A stretch of DNA of 64,000 nucleotides, from NCBI GenBank assembly GCA_030431775.1, contig JAUIHW010000006.1:62001-126000 (forward strand). The letters are read 5' to 3'. Under the pieces are notes generated by a model, which worked only from the letters and a program-made list of their open reading frames with translations, had not been told where the DNA came from and did no database searches. The number at the start of each line of letters is the position of its first letter. Within the stretch, counting starts at the first letter, position 1. Position numbers and translations under genes: made by a program. The stretch comes from Gammaproteobacteria bacterium. Its GTDB lineage: Bacteria > Pseudomonadota > Gammaproteobacteria > Pseudomonadales > JAUIET01. Positions 26,430 to 36,516 of the stretch are shown piece after piece.

Positions 26430-27732
26430 CGATTGTTATCGCTTGCGCCACCGTGAAGAAGGACCCGAACACCACTATCAGATCAGCTGCGGTAGCTTGC
26501 CGGGCAGCAGCGCTCACATTGGCTGCAACCGTCCCGCCGCATTTGGCAACCCGGCCACCCTGACTTGCCAGCACCTCGGCAATGCGACCCGGCGCTTCCG
26601 CCCTATCGTTACCCGGCAATTCTGCCAGAAACCAGGCATCAATAGCATCGTTAATAATGGTGAGCATTGTTCGCCAGTCTTTGTCAGCCATAACGGCAAA
26701 CACCGCATAGACTCGTGACGCTCTGCCAATGCGCCGTATTTCATCCACCAGATGTTCCGCAGCCGAAGGGTTGTGAGCAACATCCAATAACATCTGGACA
26801 GCCCCTATTTTCAGGTATTGCATCCTGCCGGTCAGCTGCATTCTCCGCATGCTCGCGGCAATACCTGCTTCACTGCAATCCGCCGTCAACAGGTGACATG
26901 CCTGAATTGCCGCGGCCACACTGTCTGGATGGAGAGTGTTGCGAGGCAGGAAATATGACGCCTGATCCTTGCTTTTCCACAGCCAGTGGCTGGCATCAGC
27001 GGCTTCGCTGATATTGAAATCCTCCCCCAGATAGTAAGCGCTTGGTGCAAGCCCAAGCCCGGCTGCCCGCTTGCGAACACTGTCCGGCGGATCTCGGTCG
27101 GCACACACCAATGGGCAATGGGCGCGAAGGATTCCTGCTTTTTCCGCACCAATGGCTTCGCGTGTCGAGCCCAGCCAGTCCTGGTGATCCAGATCAACAC
27201 GAGTAATGATAGCAAGATCGGGTCGCACTATGTTTACCGCGTCAAGCCGCCCACCGAGACCGACTTCCAACAGTGCAAAGTCCAGATCGTTATCAGCAAA
27301 CAGCTGCAATGCGGCAAGCGTCGAAAACTCAAAATAGGTCAGTGCGGTTTTGCCACGCGCCTCTTCAACACTCTGCAGCGCAGGCAGCAGTATTGAGTCA
27401 CTTGCTGGCTTACCATTAATGCGAAAACGTTCGTTATAACGAATAAAATGAGGTGAAGTGTAAGCACCAACAGAATAGCCGGCGTCCAACAGCAATTGTT
27501 CAAGCGCGGCAACCGTGGAACCCTTGCCATTGGTGCCGGCAACCAGGACGACGTTTCTCGCGATACACCGCTCGGCACTCGCGCCCTGCAGTTCAAGTGG
27601 GCCGACGCCGAGGTTTGTTGCAACTTCCGTGACTCTATCCAGCCCAAGCGCGATCGACTCCGGATGAATAAGTTCCAGCCATTGCTCCCACTCCTGGATC
27701 GTGCGAGAAACGGCCTGCGGCGACGGTTTCAG
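26422..27732 (-). CDS. folC: Dihydrofolate synthase/folylpolyglutamate synthase with a CTG start
   Basis: A Mur-ligase-like enzyme that adds glutamate to dihydropteroate and to folates. Reading from a CTG at 27732 gives 436 residues with the family N-terminus ([20 protein letters not shown]), P-loop GTNGKGST (66-73) and a full C-terminal domain. There is no ATG, GTG or TTG in frame before residue 80, inside the P-loop region, and an in-frame stop lies four codons upstream of the CTG. The CTG overlaps the accD stop as CTGA, with a GAGGGCGAG site just before it. The gene is therefore intact but begins with a rare codon. Confidence 0.88.
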   Translation of the reverse strand: MKPSPQAVSRTIQEWEQWLELIHPESIALGLDRVTEVATNLGVGPLELQGASAERCIARNVVLVAGTNGKGSTVAALEQLLLDAGYSVGAYTSPHFIRYNERFRINGKPASDSILLPALQSVEEARGKTALTYFEFSTLAALQLFADNDLDFALLEVGLGGRLDAVNIVRPDLAIITRVDLDHQDWLGSTREAIGAEKAGILRAHCPLVCADRDPPDSVRKRAAGLGLAPSAYYLGEDFNISEAADASHWLWKSKDQASYFLPRNTLHPDSVAAAIQACHLLTADCSEAGIAASMRRMQLTGRMQYLKIGAVQMLLDVAHNPSAAEHLVDEIRRIGRASRVYAVFAVMADKDWRTMLTIINDAIDAWFLAELPGNDRAEAPGRIAEVLASQGGRVAKCGGTVAANVSAAARQATAADLIVVFGSFFTVAQAITIDE

Positions 27733-28817
27733 TGCTCGCCCTCACTTTTGCGATCTTTGTCTTCAGGGGCGCTTGCTTCAAGCGCATCCGCTTCTGCATC
27801 AAGCGCGCCTTCAACAGCTTGACCGGGCTCGGTGGCCGGCTCCGCCATTTCGCTGTCCGCGGCGTTTGCTCTGTCAACTTGCGGCTCACGCGGCACTTCC
27901 TGGTCCGTCTCGTCTAACTCTTCGCCTATTGCTGCATTGTATGAGCTGATATCAGGCACTGGTGCCGGTTGCCGGGTCATCTTGGCCAGCAGCCTGGCGA
28001 CGGTATTGCGCATGTCACAACGATGCACAATCATGTCGATTGCCCCCTTATCAAGCAGGAATTCACTGCGTTGAAAGCCATCGGGCAATTTCTGTCGAAT
28101 GGTTTGTTCAATGATGTTCGGCCCTGCAAAGCCCGCCCGGGCATTGGGCTCAGCAATATTGATGTCACCCAACATTGCCAGGCTTGCTGACACACCGCCG
28201 TAGACCGGGTCCGTTAATATGGAAACATAGGGTATACCCGAGCGTGCCAAACGTTCCAGAATCGCACTGACCTTGGCCATTTGCATCAGGGAAATCAAGG
28301 CCTCCTGCATGCGCGCCCCGCCGGTTGCGGAGAAACACACCAGCGGAACCTTGCTTTCCAGGGCCGCATTGGCGGCCCGGGTAAACTTCTCACCAACGGC
28401 ATACCCCATGGACCCGCCATGGAAGCCAAATTCGAATACCGCAAGAACCACCGGCAACCCTTCCACAGTGCCTCGCATAACGACCAGCGCATCTTTTTCA
28501 CCGGTGGATTTCTGGGCCGCGGAAAGGCGATCGCGGTACCGTTTAAGATCCTTGAATTTGAGACGGTCAACCGGCTCAACATCGGTTGCCAGTTCTTCTC
28601 GCCCCTGTTCATCAAGAAACCAGTCGATTCGGGTTCTGGCGCCGATTCGCATATGATGATCGCACTTCGGGCATACTTCGAGGTTCCGCTCCAGCTCCGG
28701 GCCGTACAGCATAGCTTCACATTTGACGCACTTACGCCACACGCCCTCCGGCACGTTGGCACGGCGCGCGCCCGCCGGGCGGATTCCGCTGGGCAGAATT
28801 TTATCAATCCAGCTCAT
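27729..28817 (-). CDS. accD: Acetyl-CoA carboxylase carboxyltransferase subunit beta
   Basis: A 362-residue subunit that, with AccA, moves the carboxyl group from biotin to acetyl-CoA to make malonyl-CoA. A zinc ribbon uses Cys30, Cys33, Cys49 and Cys52; the crotonase-like core has [11 protein letters not shown]. The core ends near residue 290. The remaining 70 residues are an acidic, Ala/Glu-rich tail with no fold, longer than in E. coli (304 residues). The stop overlaps the folC CTG. trpA lies just upstream, as in Pseudomonas. Confidence 0.95.
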   Translation of the reverse strand: MSWIDKILPSGIRPAGARRANVPEGVWRKCVKCEAMLYGPELERNLEVCPKCDHHMRIGARTRIDWFLDEQGREELATDVEPVDRLKFKDLKRYRDRLSAAQKSTGEKDALVVMRGTVEGLPVVLAVFEFGFHGGSMGYAVGEKFTRAANAALESKVPLVCFSATGGARMQEALISLMQMAKVSAILERLARSGIPYVSILTDPVYGGVSASLAMLGDINIAEPNARAGFAGPNIIEQTIRQKLPDGFQRSEFLLDKGAIDMIVHRCDMRNTVARLLAKMTRQPAPVPDISSYNAAIGEELDETDQEVPREPQVDRANAADSEMAEPATEPGQAVEGALDAEADALEASAPEDKDRKSEGEH

Positions 28818-28867
28818 GCTGAATACTCCGTTTAAAAATATAAAGCGTATTAATCGGCAGCTGCTTC

Positions 28868-29656
28868 CTAATCCAGTCCGGCCCGTAACTCCTCAACCAG
28901 GCTTGTGGCCTTCATCAAGCCGGTATCACCCTGCGATAACAAATCCACGATAGCGCTTCCAACCACCACTCCATCAGCCACCCTGGCCAGACGCCGGGCT
29001 GAGTCGCCATCTTTGATTCCGAATCCTACACACAGTGGAATATCGGTAAAAGCTTTAATTGCGTCGATTTTTGCCTGAACTTCCTCGATATTTATCGTCG
29101 CAGCGCCAGTCACACCTTTTAGAGAGACGTAATAGAGAAAACCACTGGCGCGCTCAGCAATCGCCTTGGCTCGTTCGGCAGTAGTGGTGGGCGAGAGCAG
29201 GCAAATTCGATCCAGCTCATATTGCTCGAGCAAGGCGTCAAAGTCAGCTGATTCCTCAGGTGGCAGGTCGACAACAAGAACACCATCGAGGCCGGCTGCG
29301 ACAGCTTCCTGGCAAAAAGCGTCATAACCGATCACTTCAATCGGATTTGCATAGCCCATAATGATGACCGGTGTGGTCGAGTTGGATTGCCGGAATTCGC
29401 GCAACATGGCTAGCGTGTCTCGCAAGCTGATTTTATGCTGCAGCGCGCGCTCATGCGCACGCTGAATGGTTGGCCCCTCTGCCATCGGATCAGAGAAAGG
29501 AACACCCAGTTCGATCAGGTCAACTCCTTTCTCCACCAGCGTGTGCATGAAAGGCACGGTCACGGCTGGATTGGGATCTCCGGCAACAATGTAGGCAATC
29601 AGCGCCTTGCGCCCAGCTGTTGTAAGCTCGCTTAGGTGGTTTTTAATTCGGCTCAT
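28868..29656 (-). CDS. trpA: Tryptophan synthase alpha chain
   Basis: A 262-residue TIM-barrel enzyme that releases indole from indoleglycerol phosphate. The catalytic Glu49 is in [11 protein letters not shown]. The phosphate-binding end ([12 protein letters not shown]) is present. It lies 12 bases after trpB, with which it forms the synthase complex, and 50 bases before accD. Confidence 0.96.
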   Translation of the reverse strand: MSRIKNHLSELTTAGRKALIAYIVAGDPNPAVTVPFMHTLVEKGVDLIELGVPFSDPMAEGPTIQRAHERALQHKISLRDTLAMLREFRQSNSTTPVIIMGYANPIEVIGYDAFCQEAVAAGLDGVLVVDLPPEESADFDALLEQYELDRICLLSPTTTAERAKAIAERASGFLYYVSLKGVTGAATINIEEVQAKIDAIKAFTDIPLCVGFGIKDGDSARRLARVADGVVVGSAIVDLLSQGDTGLMKATSLVEELRAGLD

Positions 29657-29668
29657 CAGTATTCTCGC

Positions 29669-30871
29669 TCACACCCTGATATTGTCGATTTCTGCCAGCG
29701 TCAGGATATCCTTGTCGCCCCGCCCGGACAGATTCACGACAATAATCTTATCCTGACTCATTGTCGGCGCTACTTTTTGTACATAAGCAAGTGCGTGGCT
29801 GGACTCCAGCGCCGGCATGATTCCTTCGACCAGCGTCAGCTCTCTGAATGCGGCCAGCGCTTCATCGTCATTGACCGCCGTATAATCAACCCGGCCAAGA
29901 TCTTTCAACCAGCTGTGTTCGGGCCCGACCCCAGGGTAATCCAGGCCGGCCGACACCGAGTGAGTTTCGATGATCTGGCCATTTTCATCTTCCATCAAGT
30001 AAGTACGATTACCATGCAGCACCCCCGGTTTCCCGGCATTAAGCGGTGCGGCATGCCGGCCACTGGCAATCCCGTCACCGCCAGCCTCAACCCCCACCAT
30101 CTCAACAGATTCATCCGTCAGGAAGGGGTGAAACAGGCCTATGGCATTGGAACCACCACCCACGCAGGCCACCAATAAGTCGGGCAGCCGTCCCGCTTGC
30201 TCAAGGCACTGCTGCTTGGCTTCGCGGCCAATAACCGCCTGAAAATCCCTCACCAGCTGCGGATATGGGTGAGGCCCTGCAACGGTACCGATAATGTAGA
30301 AAGTGTTGTCTACGTTGCTTACCCAATCGCGCATGGCTTCGTTCATCGCATCTTTCAAGGTTTGCGAGCCCGACGTTACCGGCACCACCTCAGCGCCCAG
30401 CAACTTCATCCGGTACACATTGAGCGACTGGCGCGCGACATCAGTCGCGCCCATATACACACAACACTCCAAGCCCATTCGCGCCGCCACGGTCGCGCTT
30501 GCTACCCCGTGCTGACCGGCGCCGGTTTCTGCAATGATGCGGTTTTTCCCACTGTATTTGGCCAACAATGCCTGGCCAATCGTATTGTTGACCTTGTGCG
30601 CACCGGTGTGATTAAGGTCTTCCCGCTTCAAAAAAACCTGCGCCCCGCCGAGTTTTTCCGACCACCGCTTGGCGTGATATAGCGGTGAAGGTCGGCCAAC
30701 GTAATGCGCAAGATCATCATCAAATTCGGCTTGAAAGCCGGCTTCGCTTTTGAGCCTCTGGTAATTACTGCTGAGCTCATCAAGCGCAGCAAACAGGGTT
30801 TCCGACACAAACCGTCCACCATAAGGCCCAAAATGGCCATTGGCATCAGGAAATACAGTAAAGTCGGTCAT
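29669..30871 (-). CDS. trpB: Tryptophan synthase beta chain
   Basis: A PLP enzyme of 400 residues that condenses indole and serine to tryptophan. The PLP lysine lies in HTGAHKVNN, about residue 93; GGGSNAIG binds the cofactor phosphate. Two ATG codons stand side by side after the trpF stop; the second (30871) has better spacing from AAGGA. Tight linkage to trpF and trpA means one transcript. Confidence 0.96.
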   Translation of the reverse strand: MTDFTVFPDANGHFGPYGGRFVSETLFAALDELSSNYQRLKSEAGFQAEFDDDLAHYVGRPSPLYHAKRWSEKLGGAQVFLKREDLNHTGAHKVNNTIGQALLAKYSGKNRIIAETGAGQHGVASATVAARMGLECCVYMGATDVARQSLNVYRMKLLGAEVVPVTSGSQTLKDAMNEAMRDWVSNVDNTFYIIGTVAGPHPYPQLVRDFQAVIGREAKQQCLEQAGRLPDLLVACVGGGSNAIGLFHPFLTDESVEMVGVEAGGDGIASGRHAAPLNAGKPGVLHGNRTYLMEDENGQIIETHSVSAGLDYPGVGPEHSWLKDLGRVDYTAVNDDEALAAFRELTLVEGIMPALESSHALAYVQKVAPTMSQDKIIVVNLSGRGDKDILTLAEIDNIRV

Positions 30872-30874
30872 CAT

Positions 30875-31555
30875 TCATTCCTTCATCAATCGTTGGTCTG
30901 CCGCGTGACAAGCGGCTATAAACCGCCTGATTAACGAACAGGATTTATGGCCGGGCGAATCCTCCACGCCGGAGCTCACATCCACCGCGTAGGGCCGGGT
31001 AGTTGCAATGGCCTCCCCGACATTATCGACCGTCAGGCCGCCCGCCAATATCGCCCGTCTGCCGTGAGGGTTGAACTGCTTCCAATCAAAGCGCTGCCCA
31101 CCTCCGCCGACGGTTGTCGGATCATATTTGTCGTACAACAGAGCCTGCGCATTGCGATGTTGCTCAGCCTTGATGTGTAGGCGGTCAGTACCCACCCGTA
31201 AAACTGCGATGTAAGGCAGTTTGAATTGCTCAGCGAATTCGGGGGCTTCATCACCGTGAAACTGCAACACATCGAGTTGAACCCGTTCCAGAACGCTACG
31301 CACCAGTTGCTCGGAAGGATTCACAAACAAACCGACTTTACTGACAAAAACCGGCGTGTTGATTGCAATTTCCCGGGCCTGCTCAACACTGACGGCACGG
31401 CGACTTGGCTCGTAAAAAACCAAGCCTAGGGCATCCGCGCCGGCTTCGGCCACAAGCTGCGCATCGTCAGGCTGGGTAATACCACAGATTTTGACTCGCG
31501 TACGGTGTAAGACCGGTGCTGCCTGGTCCTGTGTCAGTGCTGAATCGATCGCCAC
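30875..31555 (-). CDS. trpF: Phosphoribosylanthranilate isomerase
   Basis: A 226-residue TIM barrel of tryptophan synthesis. It has KICGIT with the catalytic Cys near residue 24, and the later Asp in YAVDVSSGVE. A GTG at 31555 is the only good start, leaving an N-terminal extension of about 19 residues before the core. It is a separate gene, not fused to trpC. A TATAAT lies about 25 bases upstream. Its stop is next to the trpB start. Confidence 0.93.
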   Translation of the reverse strand: MAIDSALTQDQAAPVLHRTRVKICGITQPDDAQLVAEAGADALGLVFYEPSRRAVSVEQAREIAINTPVFVSKVGLFVNPSEQLVRSVLERVQLDVLQFHGDEAPEFAEQFKLPYIAVLRVGTDRLHIKAEQHRNAQALLYDKYDPTTVGGGGQRFDWKQFNPHGRRAILAGGLTVDNVGEAIATTRPYAVDVSSGVEDSPGHKSCSLIRRFIAACHAADQRLMKE

Positions 31556-31581
31556 GCGGATATCCGACGCAAAAGCGGGGT

Positions 31582-31590
31582 ATTATAGCA
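31582..31590 (-). promoter_or_regulatory. Putative extended -10 promoter of trpF
   Basis: On the minus strand TGCTATAAT is a perfect extended -10. The -35 is weak. The start site near 31575 gives a short leader of about 20 bases before the GTG. No trp attenuator or leader peptide was seen. Confidence 0.5.
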
Positions 31591-31608
31591 GTGGGGCGCG
31601 AAGGCAAG

Positions 31609-32427
31609 CTAGAATGGCCTTGGTGGCAAGTCCGGCAGGCCGAAACGGCCTGGATAGTCAACGCCGACCAGGTACAAGCCGTCAGGTGGCGCCGTTATAC
31701 CGCCTTGGGTACGATCTTTGGAACGAAGCACTTCGCCCGCCCAAGCAGGAGGTTTATCGCCGCAGCCTATGGCCATCAGCACTCCGGCGATATTGCGCAC
31801 CATATGCTGTAAAAAAGCGTTCGCCGTAATATCCAGGATAATGAGATGCCCGCGGCGTGACAGCGACACAGCAGACACATGGCGGTGCGCGGTTTTCGCC
31901 TGACAGCCCGCTGCGCGATAAGCACTGAAATCATGTTCGCCGAGGAGCTGCCGAGCTGCTTGCTGCATCAGATGAACGTCTAGTGGCCGGTAAAACCAGC
32001 TGTGCAGGCCGGCAAACAAGCCTGGTTTAGACGGTCGATTGTCGATGCAGTATTGATAACGCCTGGACAAGGCTGAAAAACGCGCATGAAACTCCGGGTG
32101 GGTTAGCTGCGCCCAACGCAAACGCACATCAGCAGGCAGATTGGCGTTCCCTCCACGCACCCACTGTTGCGCTGAGCGTTTGGCATCGCTGTCGAAGTGA
32201 ATGATCTGTGCGGTGGCGTGCACCCCGGTATCGGTACGCCCAGCACAATGGACGTTAATCGGATGGTCGGCTACTGCGCTCAGCGCTTCTTCCACTCGGT
32301 TTTGTACGCCAGGGGTCGCCGTATCGGGCTGCCTTTGCCAGCCAAAGTAAGCTGTGCCGCAGTACTCGACAACCGCGGCGATGCGTGGCAACGGCCGAAC
32401 CGGGTCTTGCTCAGGCGATTCGGTCAA
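31609..32427 (-). CDS. truA: tRNA pseudouridine(38-40) synthase TruA
   Basis: A 272-residue pseudouridine synthase acting on the anticodon arm of many tRNAs. The motif AGRTDTGVHA holds catalytic Asp66. Length and the ending with LYLVGVDYP are typical. Its start overlaps the fimV 3' end by 17 bases. The fimV-truA-trpF order is conserved in Pseudomonas. Confidence 0.95.
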   Translation of the reverse strand: MTESPEQDPVRPLPRIAAVVEYCGTAYFGWQRQPDTATPGVQNRVEEALSAVADHPINVHCAGRTDTGVHATAQIIHFDSDAKRSAQQWVRGGNANLPADVRLRWAQLTHPEFHARFSALSRRYQYCIDNRPSKPGLFAGLHSWFYRPLDVHLMQQAARQLLGEHDFSAYRAAGCQAKTAHRHVSAVSLSRRGHLIILDITANAFLQHMVRNIAGVLMAIGCGDKPPAWAGEVLRSKDRTQGGITAPPDGLYLVGVDYPGRFGLPDLPPRPF

Positions 32428-35251
32428 GCAGCTCTTTGGCCTGCTGTTTGTCGAGGGCGGTTCCCTCTTCCATTACCTCTCCGAGGATGTCCCGTGCACC
32501 TTCAGTATCGCCCATATCGATATAGGCGCGTGCAAGATCCAGCTTGGTAGCGGTTTCATCCGCTTCCAGCATAGCGACGTCTGCATCATGTTCTGCGCTT
32601 CCATCTCCGCTTAGCGAAGCCTGCTCCATATCCAATTCCAACTCGTCGGCACTGGAGTTCGCCGGCTGCAAGTCGTTACTGACGATGGTATTTGTTGCCT
32701 CATCCTCGATAGAAACGTCCAGACTGCTTAACTCGGCTGCCAGATCCATATCGTCGTCTGTTGAATCGAGCTCAAGCTCATCCAGTGCGGACAGATCATC
32801 CAGTTCGGGATCGCTCAGACTGCTGTCAATGTCAGCCAGCTCCTGCTCCATACCAATCGCGGAGTCATCCGCAATAAATTCTGCTGAGAATTCTTCAAGG
32901 TCTTCTGGCGCTTGGATATCGTTGGCCGAAGCAAAATTACCATCACTGAGCTCGTTTCCTTCAGCAAAAGCCTGGCGAACGTCGCCCGCATCCAGAGCAT
33001 CAGCCGCATTTTCCAGATCGTTTTCCTGATCGAGATCCAGGTCAAGCTCAAGATCAAATTCCTCTTCCAGGAGATCGCTGTCGGTATTGCTGGCCTGTGC
33101 AACATCACCTATGGCAAAGCTTCCGAGATCAGCTTCTTCGTCAATACTGAAATCATCCTCCAGCGACATTTCATTCTGGTCGCCGTCATCGTGGTCGTCT
33201 TCATCGCCGAGAATGGAATCAATCAATGATTGGTCCACCGTTGACTCTTCACCCGCAAATTCCGCACTGAACTGCTCTGCACTTTCTTCTGGCAAATTGT
33301 CACGGAATTCCTCCATGACATCTGGCGCGTCATCGTTGGCGCTTGCTAAATCGGAGCCGGCTGGGACTTCGTTAGCGGGTTCAGCTGCCGACTCGCTGGC
33401 ACCCATGGACTCAAGTTTGGCCAGCTGCTCGGCTGCGGCATCCCGATCACCCGCCGCAGAATGCACCTCGACCAATTTCGCCACCAGATCCGTTCGCTCT
33501 GGTTCCTGCTCAATCGCTCTGTTTAACAACTCAATAGCTTGCGGGTAGCGACCATAAGCCACGTAAATATCGGCTTCAGCGATTGGATCGCCCATTTCAG
33601 CTTCAATCGCGCTGGCGTCGGCCCGATCGACTTGCTCAACCGCTTCCTCTTCTTCCAGAATCGGTTGCTCTGCGGCAGAGGCAGAAAATGCCGGCGTGGT
33701 GTCAAGGTCATTGCGTTCGCTTGCAGCAGCGGCAGGAACGGCGGTGGCAACACTCGGCGCAGCAGCGCCTGTGTCATCCGTTACATATTCATACTCTTCT
33801 TCTGAATTTCGGCGGCGCCACCAGAATACGCCACCTAACAGCGCGACGATCGCAAGCACAGCCAACCATAGCGGGCTCAGTAGCCGGTCCAGCCAGCTCG
33901 GCTCTGGCTCTGCGGCCACGGTCGGCTGTGTTGCTTCATCCACTACGGATGATTCCTGAAGTGCTTCCTCAGGGTCTGCGCTAAAGGAGTCTTCCTCATT
34001 GGCCGCGATCGAATCAAATTCGGCGTCTTGGGCCATTTCAGGCGTGGTCGCCGCTTCAGGCACTTCCTCAAACTGCAGCTCAGTGTCATCCATTCCTGTT
34101 TGCGCCTGGACCTGCGCCAACTGGGAATTGCGAATTTCCAGTTTGTTCTTAAGCGACTCCATTTCGCTCAGTAATTCCTGAACACGCTGATTCAGTTCAG
34201 TATTCTCGGCCTGAGTGCTGCCAAGCTCCGCCAATACATCAGTCAGGCGTGCATTCAGAGCAGCCACTTCAGCGTCGGCACTGCCATCCGGGTCGCCATT
34301 GATACCGGCACCGGCCGCCGTGCTCAGCTTCAGTGTGCCTCGGGTATCACCAGCTTGTGTCGGCGCCTGCTGTACCGCGCCGGAGCGCGCATCAAGCTGC
34401 CTTACTTCGTCATCGGCGCTGCGCCATTCCTGCATTTGCCGCGCAACCTCTAGGCTCGCCTGCTCATTGGCAATATCCAGAACTCGTCGCTCATCAGGGA
34501 GTCGCAGAACTTCACCGACTTTCAGCCGATTAATATTACCGTTGATAAAGGCCTGCGGGTTTTCACGCTGCAGGGCGATCATTGTTTGGTTAACTGTTAC
34601 TCGGTTGGACGGCCTGCTTTGCTGCGCTATCTTCCAGAGCGTATCTGAACGCTGCGTTGTATAGCTGTCTGCACCATAGTTGTCTCGAACAACCGGGCTG
34701 GGCGTGGGCACCGGGGCGGCTGATGAGATTTGCCGGCCATCGCCGGGCTCGCTGTCATAACGTCTGGGCTGAGGTGCAGGCGGAGATATTGCAGCGGGCT
34801 CTGGCTCTGATTGTGGAGCCTGCACAGCTGCCGACTGGGAATCATTGGTGGAAGTAAAGGCCGGCAGATCCAGTAACAGCGTGTATTCACGCACCAGCCG
34901 ACCGCTTGGCCATTTGGCCTCCAGCAGGAAATTCAGATACGGTTCCCGAACCGGCTCTTCGGTAGACACCTTGACCACCCCGCCACCGCGGCCATCCAGT
35001 TCAACTTCGTAGCGCATCCCGGTAAGAAAGAAATCACGCTCAACATTAGCGCGCTCGAAATCCTGTAATGAAGCCAGCTTGATCAACACCTGACTGGTGT
35101 TCAGATCGCCCACTTTCAGCAACTTGATTTCCGCGCGCAACGGCTCGTTCACGGCGGAATAGAGTTTCATATCACCCAATCCAAGGGCGAATACTCCACT
35201 ACTTAGAAGTGCCCCCGACAACCCGATCACTCGGACGGCAGAACGTAACAT
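32411..35251 (-). CDS. fimV: FimV-like motility/polar hub protein
   Basis: A 946-residue protein with a signal peptide (1-23), a conserved N-terminal periplasmic domain, a LysM-like peptidoglycan-binding domain (about 195-255), a coiled coil near 330-380, one membrane helix (WLAVLAIVALLGGVFWW, about 460) and a long acidic cytoplasmic part. That part has TPR-like helices (about 555-605) and a C-terminal FimV motif (ATKLDLARAYIDMGDTEGARDILGEVM). In P. aeruginosa FimV supports type IV pilus function and polar localisation of cAMP signalling. AAAGGA precedes the start. Confidence 0.92.
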   Translation of the reverse strand: MLRSAVRVIGLSGALLSSGVFALGLGDMKLYSAVNEPLRAEIKLLKVGDLNTSQVLIKLASLQDFERANVERDFFLTGMRYEVELDGRGGGVVKVSTEEPVREPYLNFLLEAKWPSGRLVREYTLLLDLPAFTSTNDSQSAAVQAPQSEPEPAAISPPAPQPRRYDSEPGDGRQISSAAPVPTPSPVVRDNYGADSYTTQRSDTLWKIAQQSRPSNRVTVNQTMIALQRENPQAFINGNINRLKVGEVLRLPDERRVLDIANEQASLEVARQMQEWRSADDEVRQLDARSGAVQQAPTQAGDTRGTLKLSTAAGAGINGDPDGSADAEVAALNARLTDVLAELGSTQAENTELNQRVQELLSEMESLKNKLEIRNSQLAQVQAQTGMDDTELQFEEVPEAATTPEMAQDAEFDSIAANEEDSFSADPEEALQESSVVDEATQPTVAAEPEPSWLDRLLSPLWLAVLAIVALLGGVFWWRRRNSEEEYEYVTDDTGAAAPSVATAVPAAAASERNDLDTTPAFSASAAEQPILEEEEAVEQVDRADASAIEAEMGDPIAEADIYVAYGRYPQAIELLNRAIEQEPERTDLVAKLVEVHSAAGDRDAAAEQLAKLESMGASESAAEPANEVPAGSDLASANDDAPDVMEEFRDNLPEESAEQFSAEFAGEESTVDQSLIDSILGDEDDHDDGDQNEMSLEDDFSIDEEADLGSFAIGDVAQASNTDSDLLEEEFDLELDLDLDQENDLENAADALDAGDVRQAFAEGNELSDGNFASANDIQAPEDLEEFSAEFIADDSAIGMEQELADIDSSLSDPELDDLSALDELELDSTDDDMDLAAELSSLDVSIEDEATNTIVSNDLQPANSSADELELDMEQASLSGDGSAEHDADVAMLEADETATKLDLARAYIDMGDTEGARDILGEVMEEGTALDKQQAKELLDRIA

Positions 35252-35369
35252 GCGATGGTCCTTTAACTGGCCTATAGGCTTTGTCGTTTTAACCGACTAC
35301 TCTTCGTTAGTCTTGGTGTATTGGCATTCCAGCTATCGCTTCAGCGGCTGTCAATAATAGGGAGTGTGT

Positions 35370-35468
35370 ATGTCCGGCTCCGAGCGGGCTAAGCCAGGTC
35401 AAGAACTGTACAAAATCAACACAAACTCCAACCGCAAAAAGTTGGAACAACTTCGATCCAAGTATTGA
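35370..35468 (+). CDS. Possible 32-residue basic peptide between fimV and asd
   Basis: An ATG at 35370 with GGAG five bases upstream opens a 32-codon frame ending TGA at 35468, flush with the asd end on the other strand. The peptide is hydrophilic and basic, with Lys/Arg-rich parts (NRKKLEQLRSKY at the end). It has no membrane segment. The 217-base gap between fimV and asd otherwise holds only the fimV promoter region and a GGCCTATAGGCC palindrome. I do not recognise it. Confidence 0.4.
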   Translation: MSGSERAKPGQELYKINTNSNRKKLEQLRSKY

Positions 35469-36503
35469 TTACAAATAGCGTTTTAGCAAGATTTCGGCGA
35501 TCTGAATGCTGTTAAGTGCTGCACCTTTTCTAACATTATCGGACACCACCCACATATTGATTCCTTTTTCACAGGAAATGTCTTCGCGAATTCTGCCAAC
35601 AAATACCGGATCTTTGCCAGCACTTTCAGACACAGCTGTCGGGTACGCACCGTCTTCACGACCATCGACCACCGAGACGCCGGGTGTTTTTTTAAGCAGC
35701 CTGCTTGTTTCCTGCGCAGTTATTTTCGCAAGCGTTTCGATATGAACCGCTTCGGAATGGCCGAAGAATACCGGAATTCGCACGCAGGTCGGGTTCACCT
35801 GAATTGAATCGTCAGACAGGATTTTTCGCGTTTCCCAAACCATTTTCATTTCTTCTCTGGTATAGCCATTGTCCATAAACTGATCGATATGCGGTAGAGC
35901 ATTGAACGCGATCTGCTTTGGATAGACCTTCTTAACCGCCTCACGGCCATTGAGCAAAGCGGCCGTCTGACTTGCCAACTCCTCTATAGCCTCCTTACCG
36001 GTCCCGCTCACAGCCTGGTAGGTCGCCACGTTTATGCGTGCAATACCCACGGCATCCTGAATGGGCTTTAACGCAACGACCATCTGGATCGTTGAACAGT
36101 TCGGATTGGCAATGATGCCGCGTTGTTTGTAGCCCTCTATCGCCTCGGGATTAACTTCCGGAACAACCAGCGGAATATCCGGGTCGTTTCGAAAGTGCGA
36201 GGTGTTATCAATGACCACGCAGTCAGCCGCCGCTGCTATAGGGGCAAACTCAGCAGAGATACTGCCTCCGGCAGAAAACAGTGCAATCTGGGCCTTTGAG
36301 AAATCAAATTCAGCCAGATCGCCAACGACATATGATTTGTTTCGGAACATAACCGTTTTCCCTGCCGAGCGCGAGCTCGCCAGGGGAAACAGCTCGGCAA
36401 CCGGAAAATCCCGCTCTTCAAGAATTTCCAACATCACTTCACCAACCGCACCAGTCGCTCCGACTACCGCAACGTTGATTCCTTCAGAATGCTTATTGCT
36501 CAT
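35469..36503 (-). CDS. asd: Aspartate-semialdehyde dehydrogenase
   Basis: A 344-residue NADPH enzyme that makes aspartate semialdehyde for Lys, Met, Thr and diaminopimelate. It has GATGAVG (15-21) for NADP, the nucleophile Cys136 in NPNCSTIQ, and later His in RIPVFFGHSEAVHIE. It follows leuB by 13 bases, the usual leuB-asd pair of Pseudomonas. Confidence 0.95.
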   Translation of the reverse strand: MSNKHSEGINVAVVGATGAVGEVMLEILEERDFPVAELFPLASSRSAGKTVMFRNKSYVVGDLAEFDFSKAQIALFSAGGSISAEFAPIAAAADCVVIDNTSHFRNDPDIPLVVPEVNPEAIEGYKQRGIIANPNCSTIQMVVALKPIQDAVGIARINVATYQAVSGTGKEAIEELASQTAALLNGREAVKKVYPKQIAFNALPHIDQFMDNGYTREEMKMVWETRKILSDDSIQVNPTCVRIPVFFGHSEAVHIETLAKITAQETSRLLKKTPGVSVVDGREDGAYPTAVSESAGKDPVFVGRIREDISCEKGINMWVVSDNVRKGAALNSIQIAEILLKRYL

Positions 36504-36516
36504 AACCCACCTGGTT

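Noticed and set aside
26422-27495. A truncated or pseudogene folC with its first 79 codons missing
   Set aside because: The same frame continues upstream to 27732 with clear FolC N-terminal sequence; only the usual start codons are absent. CTG at the accD stop explains it.
30871-31610. A trp attenuator or leader peptide upstream of trpF
   Set aside because: No Trp-rich short frame or terminator/antiterminator pair was found; the leader is only about 20 bases.
35252-35369. A sigma-54 promoter (TTGGCATTCC) before the 32-residue peptide
   Set aside because: The -12 GC is missing at the needed distance.
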